A stretch of DNA of 64,000 nucleotides from Stenogyne calaminthoides (taxonomy: Eukaryota; Streptophyta; Magnoliopsida; Lamiales; Lamiaceae). Positions 32,147 to 43,163 of the stretch are shown piece by piece. Position 1 is the first letter of the stretch. Every line of letters starts with the position of its first letter. The position numbers were made by a program, and so were the translations under genes. The stretch spans positions 19,499,853-19,563,852 of the forward strand of contig JBBCBC010000002.1 of the NCBI GenBank assembly GCA_037126765.1, in the 5' to 3' direction. A model generated the notes under the pieces. The model was given only the letters and a program-made list of their open reading frames with translations, was not told where the DNA came from and did not search any database.

Positions 32147-33057
32147 GAGAAAATTAGGGGTATAAATGCAAATTTATTTTCTCAGAAGACCTTAAGAGAA
32201 ATTTGCATCGACAATGCGTAAGGAACACGCGGCTAATGGTTGGATGAGTTGACGGTGTGAGTAATCACAACGTATCTATGCCATTATTACGGAATGTCAA
32301 ATCGCACCGATTTGGGAATCGAGGCAACTTTTTGACTCCCCGAAATAAATGTTTTGGCGGGGGTAGACTTAAGTGCATAGGAAATGCAACCTGAATAGAA
32401 GAAGATTGAAGAATGAAGTAGATCAGATAAGAGAATCAGATAAGTGGATCAGATAAGTGGATCAGATAAGTAACGAAGTGGATCAAACAGGAATCTGATC
32501 AGATGAGTGGAATATTATTGGGAAATGCTAAAGGCTACCATCAGTAAGGTCAACAAGTACCAGATCAGATCACAGTGGTAACTGGTTGAATACAATATCA
32601 ATCAGTCAGATACGTTTCTTATTTATCCCTTTCTGAACATCTTATATGCGTTATTTATTTAAATTGGTTTTCACTCTGCCTTCTTTACTTTATGACGCAT
32701 GCACTGCAAAACATTTAATGCGGACATGGGAATATGTATTTAATGCGTTTTATTGCGAATTTTCGAGTCTGAAATACGAGAAGACTATTTTTCTCAACCG
32801 TGCGATCAAAACACTTTTCGGCCGACTAATCTCAGCCACTGATTTCAAAACACGGATACTTGAGTACCTTTGGAAAGTTGTGCAAAAAGTTTTCCCTCGC
32901 ATTCTATATATCCAAATCTTTCTCAAAAAACTTCTTTCCACTACTTCGTCTTCTCAAAACTCTCAAAAGATCAAAACTTTCAAAATCTTCAGAAATTTAC
33001 TTCCAAAATCAATTGATTATATTTTCACGATTTCTCAATCCTACAAATGAATTTCTG
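32147..33057 (+). other. Divergent promoter interval and env-like leader of A2
   Basis: Upstream sequence of both the antisense gene (leftward) and the env-like gene (rightward). It includes GGATCAGATAAGT repeats (32420-32475), an LTR-start-like TATTGGGAAATGC (32517-32529) that closes the cassette, and a TATA box at 32905. Small frames (32646-33050) lack any support. Confidence 0.6.
32905..32910 (+). promoter_or_regulatory. Candidate TATA box of the A2 env-like gene
   Basis: TATATA after TTTTCCCTCGCATTC. A3 keeps the upstream block but has TACAAAA, and A1 has TATAAAAA. It lies about 150 bases before the candidate intron donor. Confidence 0.5.
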
Positions 33058-33248
33058 GTAATTTCTCGTTTAAATACCTCATGATTTCAATTCACTCTGG
33101 TACCTAGGTTTACAAGTCGTGATGCTATGTTTCTGTAATTTATATGCGATCTATACGCTTACTTGCTGAATTGATGCTTAGATTACTGGTTTGACTGAGT
33201 TTATTGAAATAATTTACTCAAACTAACATCAATTTGCATATCATACAG
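33058..33248 (+). other. Candidate 5'UTR intron of the A2 env-like gene
   Basis: CTG|GTAATTTC at 33058 to ATCATACAG at 33248, two bases before AAATGAC. Length 191. The A3 counterpart is 187 (54496-54310, GTAATTTC to TTACAG). Confidence 0.55.
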
Positions 33249-33250
33249 AA

Positions 33251-34498
33251 ATGACATATCTTGTTCCACGACAGGGCCAAGGGAAAAAGTTTTGCAACTT
33301 TGCATCAATGAAGAAAGATATCATTGATGAGAAGTATGTAGTATTCTCAATCACCTTAGATCCTGAATCGCTGGAAATTCTGGAGTGCTTGCGAGCGTGT
33401 GGGCTTGAACAGTATTGCTCGAGACATCAGAACATTGTCCACACACATGAAGCCCTAGAGTTTCTATATAATCTACAGAGGGATGAAAACATTGATGCTG
33501 ACTTGATTTCTTCCGTTGGTGGACTAGAAGTACGAGTGTCGAATGATGATCTCCAGAGGATCTTCGGTCTAACTCGAGGAAGCATCAACCTAGAGACCTA
33601 CACGACTGATATAGGTGAGAAGGAATTTCTTGAAGCCGAACTGTTGAGACCAGCAAACAAGGAGAATACACAAATGTCAAAGCCTCCTACCTGAAGAGAA
33701 AATATCGCCTTCTCCTTGAGATCGTTCAGAAGGTGATTATGTGCTCAACTTACAGTCTTGATGCTGTCACTTCATATAAGATCAGTGTCATGGCAGCAAT
33801 CATCAAGACGGCTTCAGATATGTATTGGTTGGGTATGGTCAAGGCACGACTGCGGAAAGACTCGGGGGAGTTCGAACTGACCCAGAGAAATGAAGTGTGC
33901 TTATCTTCCAAGTGCTCTTTTATACACAAAATCTCAATCATTCTGTCAGACAAGCTGCCACAGAATTATGAATGGAATGAGAATGGAGCGAAGATATATC
34001 AATCTAAGCACAAGGCTATCTTGGGCAAGGATGAGTCCCTGCCTGGACAATCTGATGAGGATCCTACTCCTTTTGTGCCCAAACCCAAGGGAGAAAAGAA
34101 GGGAAAAGAGAAGGCCACTGCATCTTCAGAAGCGCAGGGAACGGTTATTCCAGAGAAGAGGTTCAAGAGGAAGGATTTGGCCAAGAAACCAGATGCTCAG
34201 CGGAAACGTCAGAAGAGAGTTACTTCTCCTCTAAAGACTGCTCCGAGTTCTACTCAACAAGTTCGCGGAACAGAGGATCTGATTCAGGTGGAATTAGAAA
34301 AGGAGATAACAGTCAGTTCTGAGCACACTGCCAGAGAAGTAAGGGACGAGCAGATGATTGAAGATGAAGGAGAGAAAGTTGTCAGAGGGACAGAAGTGGA
34401 GCACTCTGAGGAAGAATCACCATCTGATTCTCTGCTTCTCACCAAGATCTTCCAGAAAGCAAGATCACCTACGCCACTTCCAAATCGCCAGGTTAAGC
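33251..34498 (+). pseudogene. A2 env-like gene, N-terminal part
   Basis: MTYLVPRQGQGKKFCNFASM opens a domain shared with A3 (LEILECLRACGLEQYCS, NDDLQRIFGL). A frameshift near 33690 separates it from the second frame (LKRKYRLLLEIVQKV, then YSLDAVTSYKISVMAAII and a Lys-rich linker to 34497). The rest of the gene, including coiled coil and C-terminal domain, was removed by a deletion that joins it to the LTR interior near 34490-34499. Confidence 0.85.
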
Positions 34499-35895
34499 CA
34501 AGTTATCAGATGACCAGATAAGGTCAGATGATCAGAAGACTATGACAAGTCAGAAGACAAGAAGAAGTCAGATGATCAGGTGAAGACAGAAAACACTAAG
34601 ACTCAGATGAACCTGAAGACTCAGATAAACCTGAAGACTTCAAGAACAAACCGAAAGACTCAAGATGATCAAGACACCGAGGCTCGAGAGTCACCTAAAG
34701 ATCAGAAGACTACCAGAAGACCAGAAGACCTACATCAGCCGAGTCTGCAAATTGTGCTAAGACAATCTGCATCAGAAGACTCTACAAGGTAGACTGATCA
34801 GTTATCTGATCAAGTCAGCTCACACCTGGCGTCAACCAAAATGGTACACCAGACAAGACTAATATTCTACAAAAGGAATATCAATCGTCAAACGGACAAC
34901 TACTGAAGTGCCACCTCGCGAAGCCAAAGAGAAAGCGACACTTGCACAAAAAGAGCTGACAATGCGGGATTCGACGTTGCGGACATAAACGGTGCTAATC
35001 ATGCCTACGGCCACGCCGATATTCGGAGCACGTCATAATCATATCCTACAACCTACCTAATATAGCCCGAAATTCAAATTGCTCTCCAACGGCTCTTTGA
35101 TTTCGTGGTCTATAAAATGGGATTGCTCGTCAAGTGAAGAAAAGGGACAATCGAGCAAAGCGGAACAACAATATTAACGCAAATTATCAAGAAGCAAAAG
35201 CTAGCAGAATTTTTGCTCGAAGAACACCAATTTTGAAGATTATTCTTAAGTGTTCTTCCCATTGTTCTTAGCATAGAAATAGAAATTTGGCTCATCCACT
35301 ATGATAGATTTCGGCTAACATAAAAATCACTATGATAGATTTCGGTTGGTTAGTTTTACGATTGGTTAAGTTCTATTGGGTATTGGACTAACACGTTAAA
35401 CTAAGTCCATTCGGTTAGGTTGGTTAAGTTGGTGCCCCTTGTGTTAAGGGAAGAGTGGACCTAGGACGGGTTTCGTCTGAACCACTATAAAATCTTGTGT
35501 GCATTTACTTGCTCTTTATTGCTTTACACTATTACACACAACTGAGCTTAAAATTGCATACATATTCTAAGTTAACATCAGTCTGCACCAAGCAACTGAT
35601 CTGATCAGGTTAACACCTTAGTCAGCCGATTGAAAACTAACTTGAGAATCTAATTTTATAAAACTGGTTTTTCACACGGGTATTTACAAGCTTCCGCACT
35701 ATCAGTTAAACTGACAGATATCAAACTAATCTGCCCTCAGGTACTCAGTAAGATTGAACATCATTCCAAACTGATTCACTTGCACTCTGATCAGGCAAAC
35801 TGCAATCACATCTGATCTGCACGAAAAGTTTTCAGAAGTCTATTCACCCCTCCCCTCTAGACTTCTGCCCTCACGAAACCCGTTCGGGACCTACA
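34499..35895 (+). repeat. A2 3' LTR, 5'-truncated
   Basis: Begins at the base equivalent to 23463 of the 5' LTR, so the first ~182 bases are gone. A second shortening of about 100 bases is near 35285. TATAAAATGG at 35111-35120 is kept. It ends CGGGACCTACA before CTGAA. Confidence 0.93.
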
Positions 35896-35900
35896 CTGAA
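35896..35900. repeat. Right target duplication of A2
   Basis: CTGAA, identical to 23276-23280. B2 gag resumes here in register. Confidence 0.97.
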
Positions 35901-36266
35901 CTTCACAACGTGCTCAAGTTTTTTGAGTTCACTATCATTAAGATGGTGTTCAAAAGAAGGAGCGGATAGACAAGGATGTGTGCCTCTACTATAAGTAGAA
36001 GAGAACACTGGAAGGACTATAAGGTTCTAGTTTCTGAAAGGAAGGCACTAGGTGATTCTAGCACTAGAACATGCATCTTTGTTATTGAGATAAACATGTC
36101 CACTAATATCGCTAACTGCTTGGTATTAGATACCGGATGTGTCTCTCACATTTATACTAATGTGAAAGGGCTCATGTTTCATAGGGCAGTTGGGGCGGGT
36201 GAAGTCATCTTACACGTGGGAACGGAGCAAGAGCTGCTCCTGAACGTGTGGGGACTTATGTGTTAG
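35896..36266 (+). pseudogene. gag: B2 gag C-terminus and protease
   Basis: LHNVLKFFEFTIIKMVFKRR continues gag. The zinc knuckle is degenerate (VCLYYK-stop-K, then EHWKDYK). The knuckle stop is shared with B1. The protease keeps D-T-G (CLVLDTGCVSHIYTNVKGLM, near 36125), unlike B1. One slip lies near the knuckle. Confidence 0.85.
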
Positions 36267-37200
36267 ACTTACCCTTTGGTTTTAGATTAGAACTTAATTA
36301 TTGTCATCTAGTTCTTTCTATTACTTGCAACATGTATTTGTTGCATTATGGTTATGATGTTCTTAATATACGAAATAAAAGACTCAAACTTAGTAATCAT
36401 GAAAACCCGACTTACTTGTGGCATTGTAAACATGATCATGTAAACGAGAAAGGAATTGCAAGGTTAAGAAAGTTAGACTAATTAACCCCATTCGGTTGTG
36501 AGTCTTATGATAATTGTGAATCTTATCTCATGAGCAAGATGGTCAACATACCCTTTTCTGGGAAAGGGGTGCATGCCAAAGAAGTTCTAAAGTTAATCTA
36601 CAACGATGTTTGTGGACCATTGCCCACTCTAGCTAGGGGTCACTTTGGATACTTGATCGCTTTTACTGATGATTTCTTAAGATACGGATACTTGTATCTT
36701 ATGTAACACAAATTTGAATCTTTTGAGAAATTCAAAGAGTTTAAGGCTGAAGTAGAGAAGCAACTTGATAAGAGTATCAAGACTCTTCGATCAGATCGAA
36801 GAGGTGGATACCTTAGCCATGAATTCACTGATTACTTGAAGTTACATGGAATCCAGTCACAATGGACTCCTCCCGGAACACCTTAAATGATCGGTGTGTC
36901 CGAGAGGAGAAATTGAACCCTGTTAGACATGGTGAGGTCCATGATGAGGTTTTCCTGTCTTCCAACATTCTTATGGGATACGCGTTACAAGCTCCAATTT
37001 ACATTCTGAATAAGATTCTATCTAAATCGGTTGAGCATACACCATATGAACTATGGTGTGGCAAGAAGCCAACTTTTACTCATATCAACATGGGGTTGCC
37101 CCGTGATTGTGAAAAAGGATGCTTACCGACAAGTTAAAATCCAAAGGTGAAAAGGGTTACTTTGTGGGATATCCTAAGGAAACTAAAGGATATTAATTCT
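36267..37200 (+). pseudogene. pol: B2 integrase
   Basis: LPFGFRLELNYCHLVL, then a deletion of roughly 100 bases relative to B1 near 36330. HHCC region YLWHCKHDHVNEKGIARLRK, core near 36590-36760 (YNDVCGPLPTLARGHFGY, an in-frame stop in LM-stop-HKF). SQWTPPGTP is followed by a stop, then GVSERRN. Then SKSVEHTPYELWCGKKPTF. Broken by several stops and slips. Confidence 0.85.
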
Positions 37201-37615
37201 ATCTACCTGAGAAATAATCAGTGATTGTTTCTAGGCTGTTTCCTCGAAGAAGACTATGTCTTTAAGGAACAAGGTCGTAAGCTGATAGAACTTGAAGAAA
37301 TTCAAGAACCACAAATTAACAAAGAGACTGAATCTTGTCAAAGCAACATGACAAGGAATCAGTGGGAACATTCAGCAACTTTCACGGTGGGAGTCTTTCA
37401 CTAGGTGATCGTCTTTCAGCCAGTGGGAGAGTAATTGGAGTATGCTTGCCAGTGCAAGAACCACCAAGTGGGCTGAATGAGAACATCATAGTTCCCCGCC
37501 CAAGAGTCATCTGAAAGTGTAGCTCTTGAGGACTCTCCGGACATTGATGAAATCGATGCACCACAAAATTTTCATGATCACAACCACAGCTCCGTAAGTC
37601 AATAGGAATTGTAAT
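37201..37615 (+). pseudogene. pol: B2 integrase-RT linker
   Basis: Decayed copy of the linker that B1 carries at 17252-17700 (reverse). Pieces such as HDKESVGTFSNFHGGSLSLG are recognisable. No catalytic role. Confidence 0.65.
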
Positions 37616-39230
37616 CCGCCCATTAGATACGGTTACCTCTTGGAGGAACTTGATAATATGGACATACCGGATAAGGACGATACTAATACTAATTCTGAAA
37701 TAATATCAGATATTTATTCAGGGAAGTGGCATGAAGCCATGAAATCCGAGATGGACTCGATGTACACCAATCAAGTCTGGGACTTGGTTGAGTTGCCTGA
37801 AGGGGTTAGACCCATATGTTACGATTGGGTCTTCAAGAGCAAGACCACTGCAAATGGCAAAGTACAAACCTACAAAGCTAGGTTGGTGGCAAAGGGTTAT
37901 AGTCAACGTGAAGGCATTGACTATGATGAGACCTTCTCACCAGTTGCAAAGATCAAGTCCATTCGAATTTTACTTTCGATAACAGCACACTATGATTATG
38001 AGATTTGACAGATGGATGTCAAAACAACTTTCCTCAATGGATACATTGATAAGGAGGTGTTTATGACTCAACCGGAAGGTTTTATATCTAAGTCAAATTC
38101 TAATCTAGTATGCAAACTAAAGATATCCATTTATGGATTGAAGCAAGCTTCTAGGAGTTGGAATGTCCGATTTGATGAAGTTATCAAGTCTTTTGACTTC
38201 ATCAAAAATTCGGAAGATCCTTGCGTTTAATGTAAATGCAACGGGAAGAATATTGTTTTCATAATCGTGTATGTCGATGACATAGTGATTTTGGGAAACA
38301 ATATCCCGTTAATATAATGCGTTAAAGATTTGTTGTTAAAGACCTTCATGATAAAGGATCTTGGTGAAGCCTGCTACATCTTAGGAATCAAGATCCACGG
38401 GGATAGATTTAAGAAGATGTTGAGGCTGTCACAGTCCACCTATGTAGATAAGGTGTTGAAGCGTTTTACGATGGAGAACTCTAAGAGAGGGTCTCTACCG
38501 GCAAATCATGGGATAAAGAAATCAAAGAAGGATTGTCCTTCTGTTGAAGCTGATATCAAGCACATGAAATATGTCTCGTATGCATATGCAATTGGGTCAA
38601 TCATGTACGCCATAACTTGCACTAGGCCAAACGTGGCCTACGCTATCAACATCACTGGTAAATACCAATAGAATCCGGGTGAGTCTCACTGGATTGCTGT
38701 CAAGACCATTCTGAAGTATCTTAGACGAACTAAAGAATGTTTCCTTGTCTATGGTGGACAGTCAGAACTAGTAGTGACTGGTTATGTTGACGCAAGTTTC
38801 CAATCCGACTGTGATGATTACAAATCACAGTCAGGTTACGTTTCACACTCAATGATGGGGCGGTCAGTTGGAATAGTTCCAAGAAAGAGACGACCGCAGA
38901 TTCAACAACTGAAGCTGAGTACATTGCTGTATCAGAAGCCTAAACGAGGTTGTCTGGATTTTGTAGTTCTTAAGAGAACTGGGGGTAGTTCCGAGTGCCA
39001 GTTGTCTAGTAAACTTGTATTGAGACAACGTTGGTGCGATTGCACAAGCAAAGGAACCGAGATCGACCAGCAGTACCAGGCTTATCATTTGATCCGATAG
39101 ATCATAACGATAGGAGAAATAGAATTAAAATGTATTCCCACATATTTAATTTGGCAAATTCTTTCACCAAAACACTGAGTGTTCATGTACAAACTAGACA
39201 TTTGATGGTCTAGGGGTTAGACATGTAGGT
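37616..39230 (+). pseudogene. pol: B2 reverse transcriptase and RNase H
   Basis: ELDNMDIPDKDDTNTN leads to GKWHEAMKSEMDSMYTNQVW, YDWVFKSKTTANGKVQTYKA and GIDYDETFSPVAKIKS. A TGA at 38006 replaces a Trp that B1 keeps. Then QMDVKTTFLNGYIDKEVFM, IYGLKQASRSWNVRFDE and catalytic YVDDIVIL near 38270. A 6-bp duplication gives SYAYAIG (38577). RNase H continues (TRPNVAYAINITGKYQ; YVDASFQSDCDDYKSQSGYV) with a slip near 38860. Stops also at 38228 and 38317. Confidence 0.88.
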
Positions 39231-39243
39231 GATTGATTCTAGT

Positions 39244-39256
39244 CCATGTGGGAGAT
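39244..39256 (+). promoter_or_regulatory. Polypurine tract of B2
   Basis: CCATGTGGGAGAT immediately before the LTR. It is a weak purine run, but its place between the pol end and TGTTAGTG makes the role clear. Confidence 0.75.
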
Positions 39257-40853
39257 TGTTAGTGTTAGTGTCCTAGAGACAATCTATTGTAAGGACATAA
39301 TACTCGATGATATTCAGTTTGATTTAATATTATAGTTCACTTAATATTAATGTATGGCAATACACTTGTTTGAATATTATGTTTGATTGTTTGCATTTAT
39401 TCATGCAATTGTTCCCATGAGTCATTGTTGTCATTGAGGTTGTGAGAACTCTGATGACTTAAGCATGATTCTCAAATAGCCCCGATCAAGGATCATCAAG
39501 AATGGGATATTGATGATACAATGGAGATTGGTGTGCGATCTGCATCATAGTCTTAGAGAGTGTAGTAAGATCTCACTTACTATGAAATACTAGGTATCTC
39601 ATGATGGATGCACAAATACCTTAGAGGGTATTGGTATACCCATCCGAGAAACCATTTGATGTATTTCCACTATATGTGTCTACGGGTGTCTCGGTTAGTG
39701 GGAGAGGATGCGATACTCCTTTGACTTGAGGTCAATACGCATAACATGAGTGGGATGATGAACTTTGACCATGACCAACGCTTACACCCTTCTATGGGTA
39801 GAAATGGCTTGGATTGGGTTCATCACGAAGTGCATGTGCGTAGTAGTTGAGCTACGAATAAGATTCATTCCTCAAAGTGGATTTAGAGAGAATATTCATC
39901 TTCTCATCATAATTGGATCAAAGTTATCGGCTGATGCACGTCAACTTAGACTTTGTGGCTAAGTGTGACATACATGATCAATTAGTGATTGGAGATAACA
40001 TGATTAAGTTATTTGAATAGACACTTCATCATGTTCAAGTCTTAATCGAGTATTCGCGAATGAAAGGAGAAAATCGTAATAGCCCATGTTTCAGTTACAG
40101 GTAGTTGCACGTTTCTCGCAATGTACCTCATATATTGAGAATGTCTGATTTATTGTCTAGGGTTCAATTAAGACCGTTAGTTTGACTAATTGCTTGATAT
40201 ATGAGGGCCTATGGGTCACACAACAAGTAATTCCCTTTTACGGATTATAGTTGGTTAATTAAACTTTAATATTTAATTTATAGAGAAGTAATTAATAATA
40301 GATTAATTTGGAATTAATTATTATTAATATTTAATTAAATTGGATTTAATTAAATAAGAATTCCGAATAATTATATTTGGAATATAATTGTAGGATTTAA
40401 TGTATATGGAAATAAATCGTAGAGATTTTCATATATGACATTTAAATTCGTAGAGATTTATATTTAGGGAATTAAATTAAAAGGAATTAATTTAATTCAA
40501 GATTAGGGATTTTATTTCCCTAATTAGGCTAGCTTGGGAAATAAGCTAAGCCTCCCTATATATACAAGCTCTTGGGAATTCACAAATGACGTTAATTAAT
40601 ATTTCTCCATAAAATCTAGAATAGGAATTTTCCTAGCAAATTCCGTCTCAGATTCAACGCTGACAAATTTGTACAAGTTCGTGAACGGGGATTACGTGGA
40701 TACCATAGTAGAGAAATATGGCTACGATTTACTATAAGATTTCTCTTTATGTTTATACGTATTCAATTATACAATTACGTGTTCATTGTTGGTGAACTGT
40801 TTAATTCCGCTGCGCATGTGATTACGTGTTTTACGTGCATCTAAATTCCAACA
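39257..40853 (+). repeat. B2 3' LTR (1597 bp)
   Basis: TGTTAGTGTTAGTGTCC to TTCCAACA, nearly identical to 19158-20762. TATATATA at 40557-40564. Confidence 0.95.
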
Positions 40854-40897
40854 GTGGTATCAGAGCATCAGCCTCTTGATTAAATTGCATAATTAGA
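40854..40897 (+). other. Extra PBS and leader start after the B2 3' LTR
   Basis: GTGGTATCAGAGCATC and about 28 more bases match 20763-20806. Internal sequence after a 3' LTR means this LTR was joined to another B element, as in an LTR-internal-LTR-internal concatemer, which then broke off. Confidence 0.85.
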
Positions 40898-41142
40898 GAG
40901 ATCCTTCAGATTCTTGAGCATTTAGAAGGGTCCCATTTTCTCATGTTGCCTTAAGCAATTCAGGAGTCATGCCGAGCAACATCACACTGCGTCTGGGAAA
41001 CATTCTTTTGATGCTTAACCAAGAGAAATAAAATAAAACGGGAATTAAACACATAATTCCTATGATCAATATTCAACAATCAAAATAAACGTGGCCTTTC
41101 TGTTGTATTTATTTTGTCACCATTATTTTCACATACTCAACG
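40898..41142 (-). pseudogene. Inverted scrap of B gag and leader
   Basis: The minus strand matches B2 22600-23040 with about 190 bases missing in the middle (near 41020). It shares B1's orientation and may be the part of B1 beyond B2. It is bounded on the right by the C2 LTR. Confidence 0.75.
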
Positions 41143-42902
41143 TGTTGGTCTCGGTGTAACAAGTATTACACGTGTATGGGGGGGAATACACGTATTCAGT
41201 GATTTTTAAAACTTTTCTTTACACTGAAATCAGCGGGTCAGGATGTCCTGAGAATTAGCCCTGAGAAGCACAAATTGCCCTGAGTCAAAGTCTACTGAGA
41301 CAGTGATCCTGAGCAGCTTTCAGTAGCTTCAAATTAGCCCAACTGATTCTGAGAATTTTATCAGAGTCCTGAGAAGCTTGGATTAGATAATTATCTTACT
41401 GAATACTCAGTAGAGTTTGTTCAGTTTGGTAATTATCTATTCTAGCTTATCAAGGGTGCGGAATGTGTTGGCCCTAGGTTTATACTCGTTTTATCTTGCT
41501 GAAAATATTTTTCTTAGTAAATCAGTGGTTAAGGCTGTGATCAATTCAATGCAAGTTCAGTGGATTGATTCCAACTGAATATCAGGAAGATCAATATGCT
41601 TTCAGTGAAACTATGCAACAGTTAAAATGCAAAGCAGAAAGCAAACAACACATCAAATTATAGTGGTTCAGAGGCAAAGCTCCTACGTCCACTCTCTCTG
41701 ATCCTCAGAGAAATTCCTTAACTTTCTACCTTTCTACAATGAGTTTTTTGGCTGAACTACTGCAGCTTACTAACTCAAACACACACAAGCTTTCAGACTG
41801 TCTCAAACAACTTACTAACTTCTTCTCTAGAGTTTTCTGACTGAACTCAACTATAGCTTACTCACTCTTTACAACTCTCACTCTCCAACAATCACACACT
41901 CAACCTACCTAGCAATAGGGTTTGGGTTTTGGTTCGTTTCCAACTAAGGTGAGATATCCTTTGACAATAAGAACAAATTCAAAGGCTAGGATATCTCTTA
42001 CTAAGCTTTGGATATATAACAATTCTAGGCTTAGTGAATAAGCTCTCTTCAATGTGAAACACTTGGGAAATCTTAGGTTTTCGAGTGCTTCAATTTGCAA
42101 GAATACGAATGAGCTCTGGAGTTGCTTGATTTCCTGTAACCTTGCAATGGTGAAGGTTACTGGTATTTATAGGCAACTCTATAAGGTTACTCTTGAAAAA
42201 GCTATCCGTTGGAAGAGATAGCATCAAGGGTTTCCTCTTTTGGTTATTGATGAACGACTATTTCAAAGGTTTGAACGCACTCTTGCATGTATTAGGAAAT
42301 ATGTAGCCACGTAGCTAATCACCAATTTCTGTGAACAGGAAGATATCAGCCCTGACATTTCTTTAGTGAAATATCGCTTTCAGTGTCAGTAAAGTACGTT
42401 GTTGTTGCCTCCTCATTGGTTGAAATTCTTCCTTTGAACAGAGACAAACAAAACGGCTTTATTTAGGTCAACCATACTGAGTTGATATGTTCCTTAATGT
42501 CCACGAATGTCTAACATTCTGTTTGTTTGTACTAAGAATGAACATAACACTATTTGATCAAAATAGTTGTTCAGGGTCTTTTTTATCAGTACAAAACATT
42601 TTTCAGGATCTTTGCTCTTCAGGATCTTCTGTCTTAGGATACTTCAGTCTTCAGTATACTTTTGTTCAGGGACTCTGGTCTACATGAATCTTCTGAGTTA
42701 CTCAGGAATATCTGAGTTCTTCAGTAAGATAAAAACAAACCTATTTCTCCCTGATCTATATCTGCTGACTATACAGAGTGCAGATAATCCTGAGTCTTAA
42801 TATATTGAAATCTGATCCTATACTACCAAGATGTCTTGATACATGTCATACTCAGGGGTTTTGGGATCTAATCAAAATCTTTATTAAATTCATCTCCCAA
42901 CA
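41143..42902 (-). repeat. C2 3' LTR (1760 bp)
   Basis: Minus strand TGTTGGGAGATG (42902) to GAGACCAACA (41143). It gives the full length of the C LTR. TATA region on the minus strand at 42164-42172 (CTATAAATA). Near its 3' end is a hairpin with a G-run loop. Confidence 0.93.
41170..41193. other. Hairpin with G7 loop at the C2 LTR end
   Basis: ACGTGTAT (41170-41177) and ATACACGT (41186-41193) are perfect complements around GGGGGGGA. It lies within 50 bases of the LTR terminus, in U5. Confidence 0.8.
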
Positions 42903-42917
42903 ATTTCCCCCTTTTTG
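42903..42917 (-). promoter_or_regulatory. Polypurine tract of C2
   Basis: CAAAAAGGGGGAAAT on the minus strand directly before the LTR. Confidence 0.9.
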
Positions 42918-43163
42918 ATGATGTCAAAATCATCTTGTTACAAATATGCAAACATCACAGAAATAAACCTATCATCTATTTCATGTTTCAATTTCTATAG
43001 TAAGTAATAACAAGTTAATAAAACAACCATCAACATAATCAGTAAGATAATGAGATATTATCTTTTCAGAGCAATAACATTAGTAGAGTTTCATTAGTAG
43101 GAAATCAAAGTACAGGATACAAAATTGATCTTACTCTACTGAACAACAAAAGATAAAATTACA

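Larger units (their letters stand above)
23281..35895 (+). mobile_element. A2: LTR-to-LTR Sirevirus-like element nested in B2
   Basis: 12.6 kb: 5' LTR 23281-24952, PBS, gag from 25091, protease 27642, integrase, RT, RNase H to 31073, antisense cassette (31243-32515), env-like gene truncated at 34498, 3' LTR 34499-35895 lacking its first ~182 bases. Perfect 5-bp CTGAA target duplications. One deletion removed the end of the env-like gene, the PPT and the start of the 3' LTR. The coding regions are full of stops and slips. Confidence 0.95.
19158..40853 (+). mobile_element. B2: Ty1/copia element, LTR to LTR, host of A2
   Basis: 5' LTR 19158-20762, PBS, long leader, gag split by A2 at 23280/35896, protease, integrase, RT, RNase H, PPT, 3' LTR 39257-40853. 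Without A2 the element is about 9.1 kb. No target duplication: the left flank is TCTTA (19153-19157), while the right end runs directly into a second PBS. That points to LTR recombination after insertion. Confidence 0.9.
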
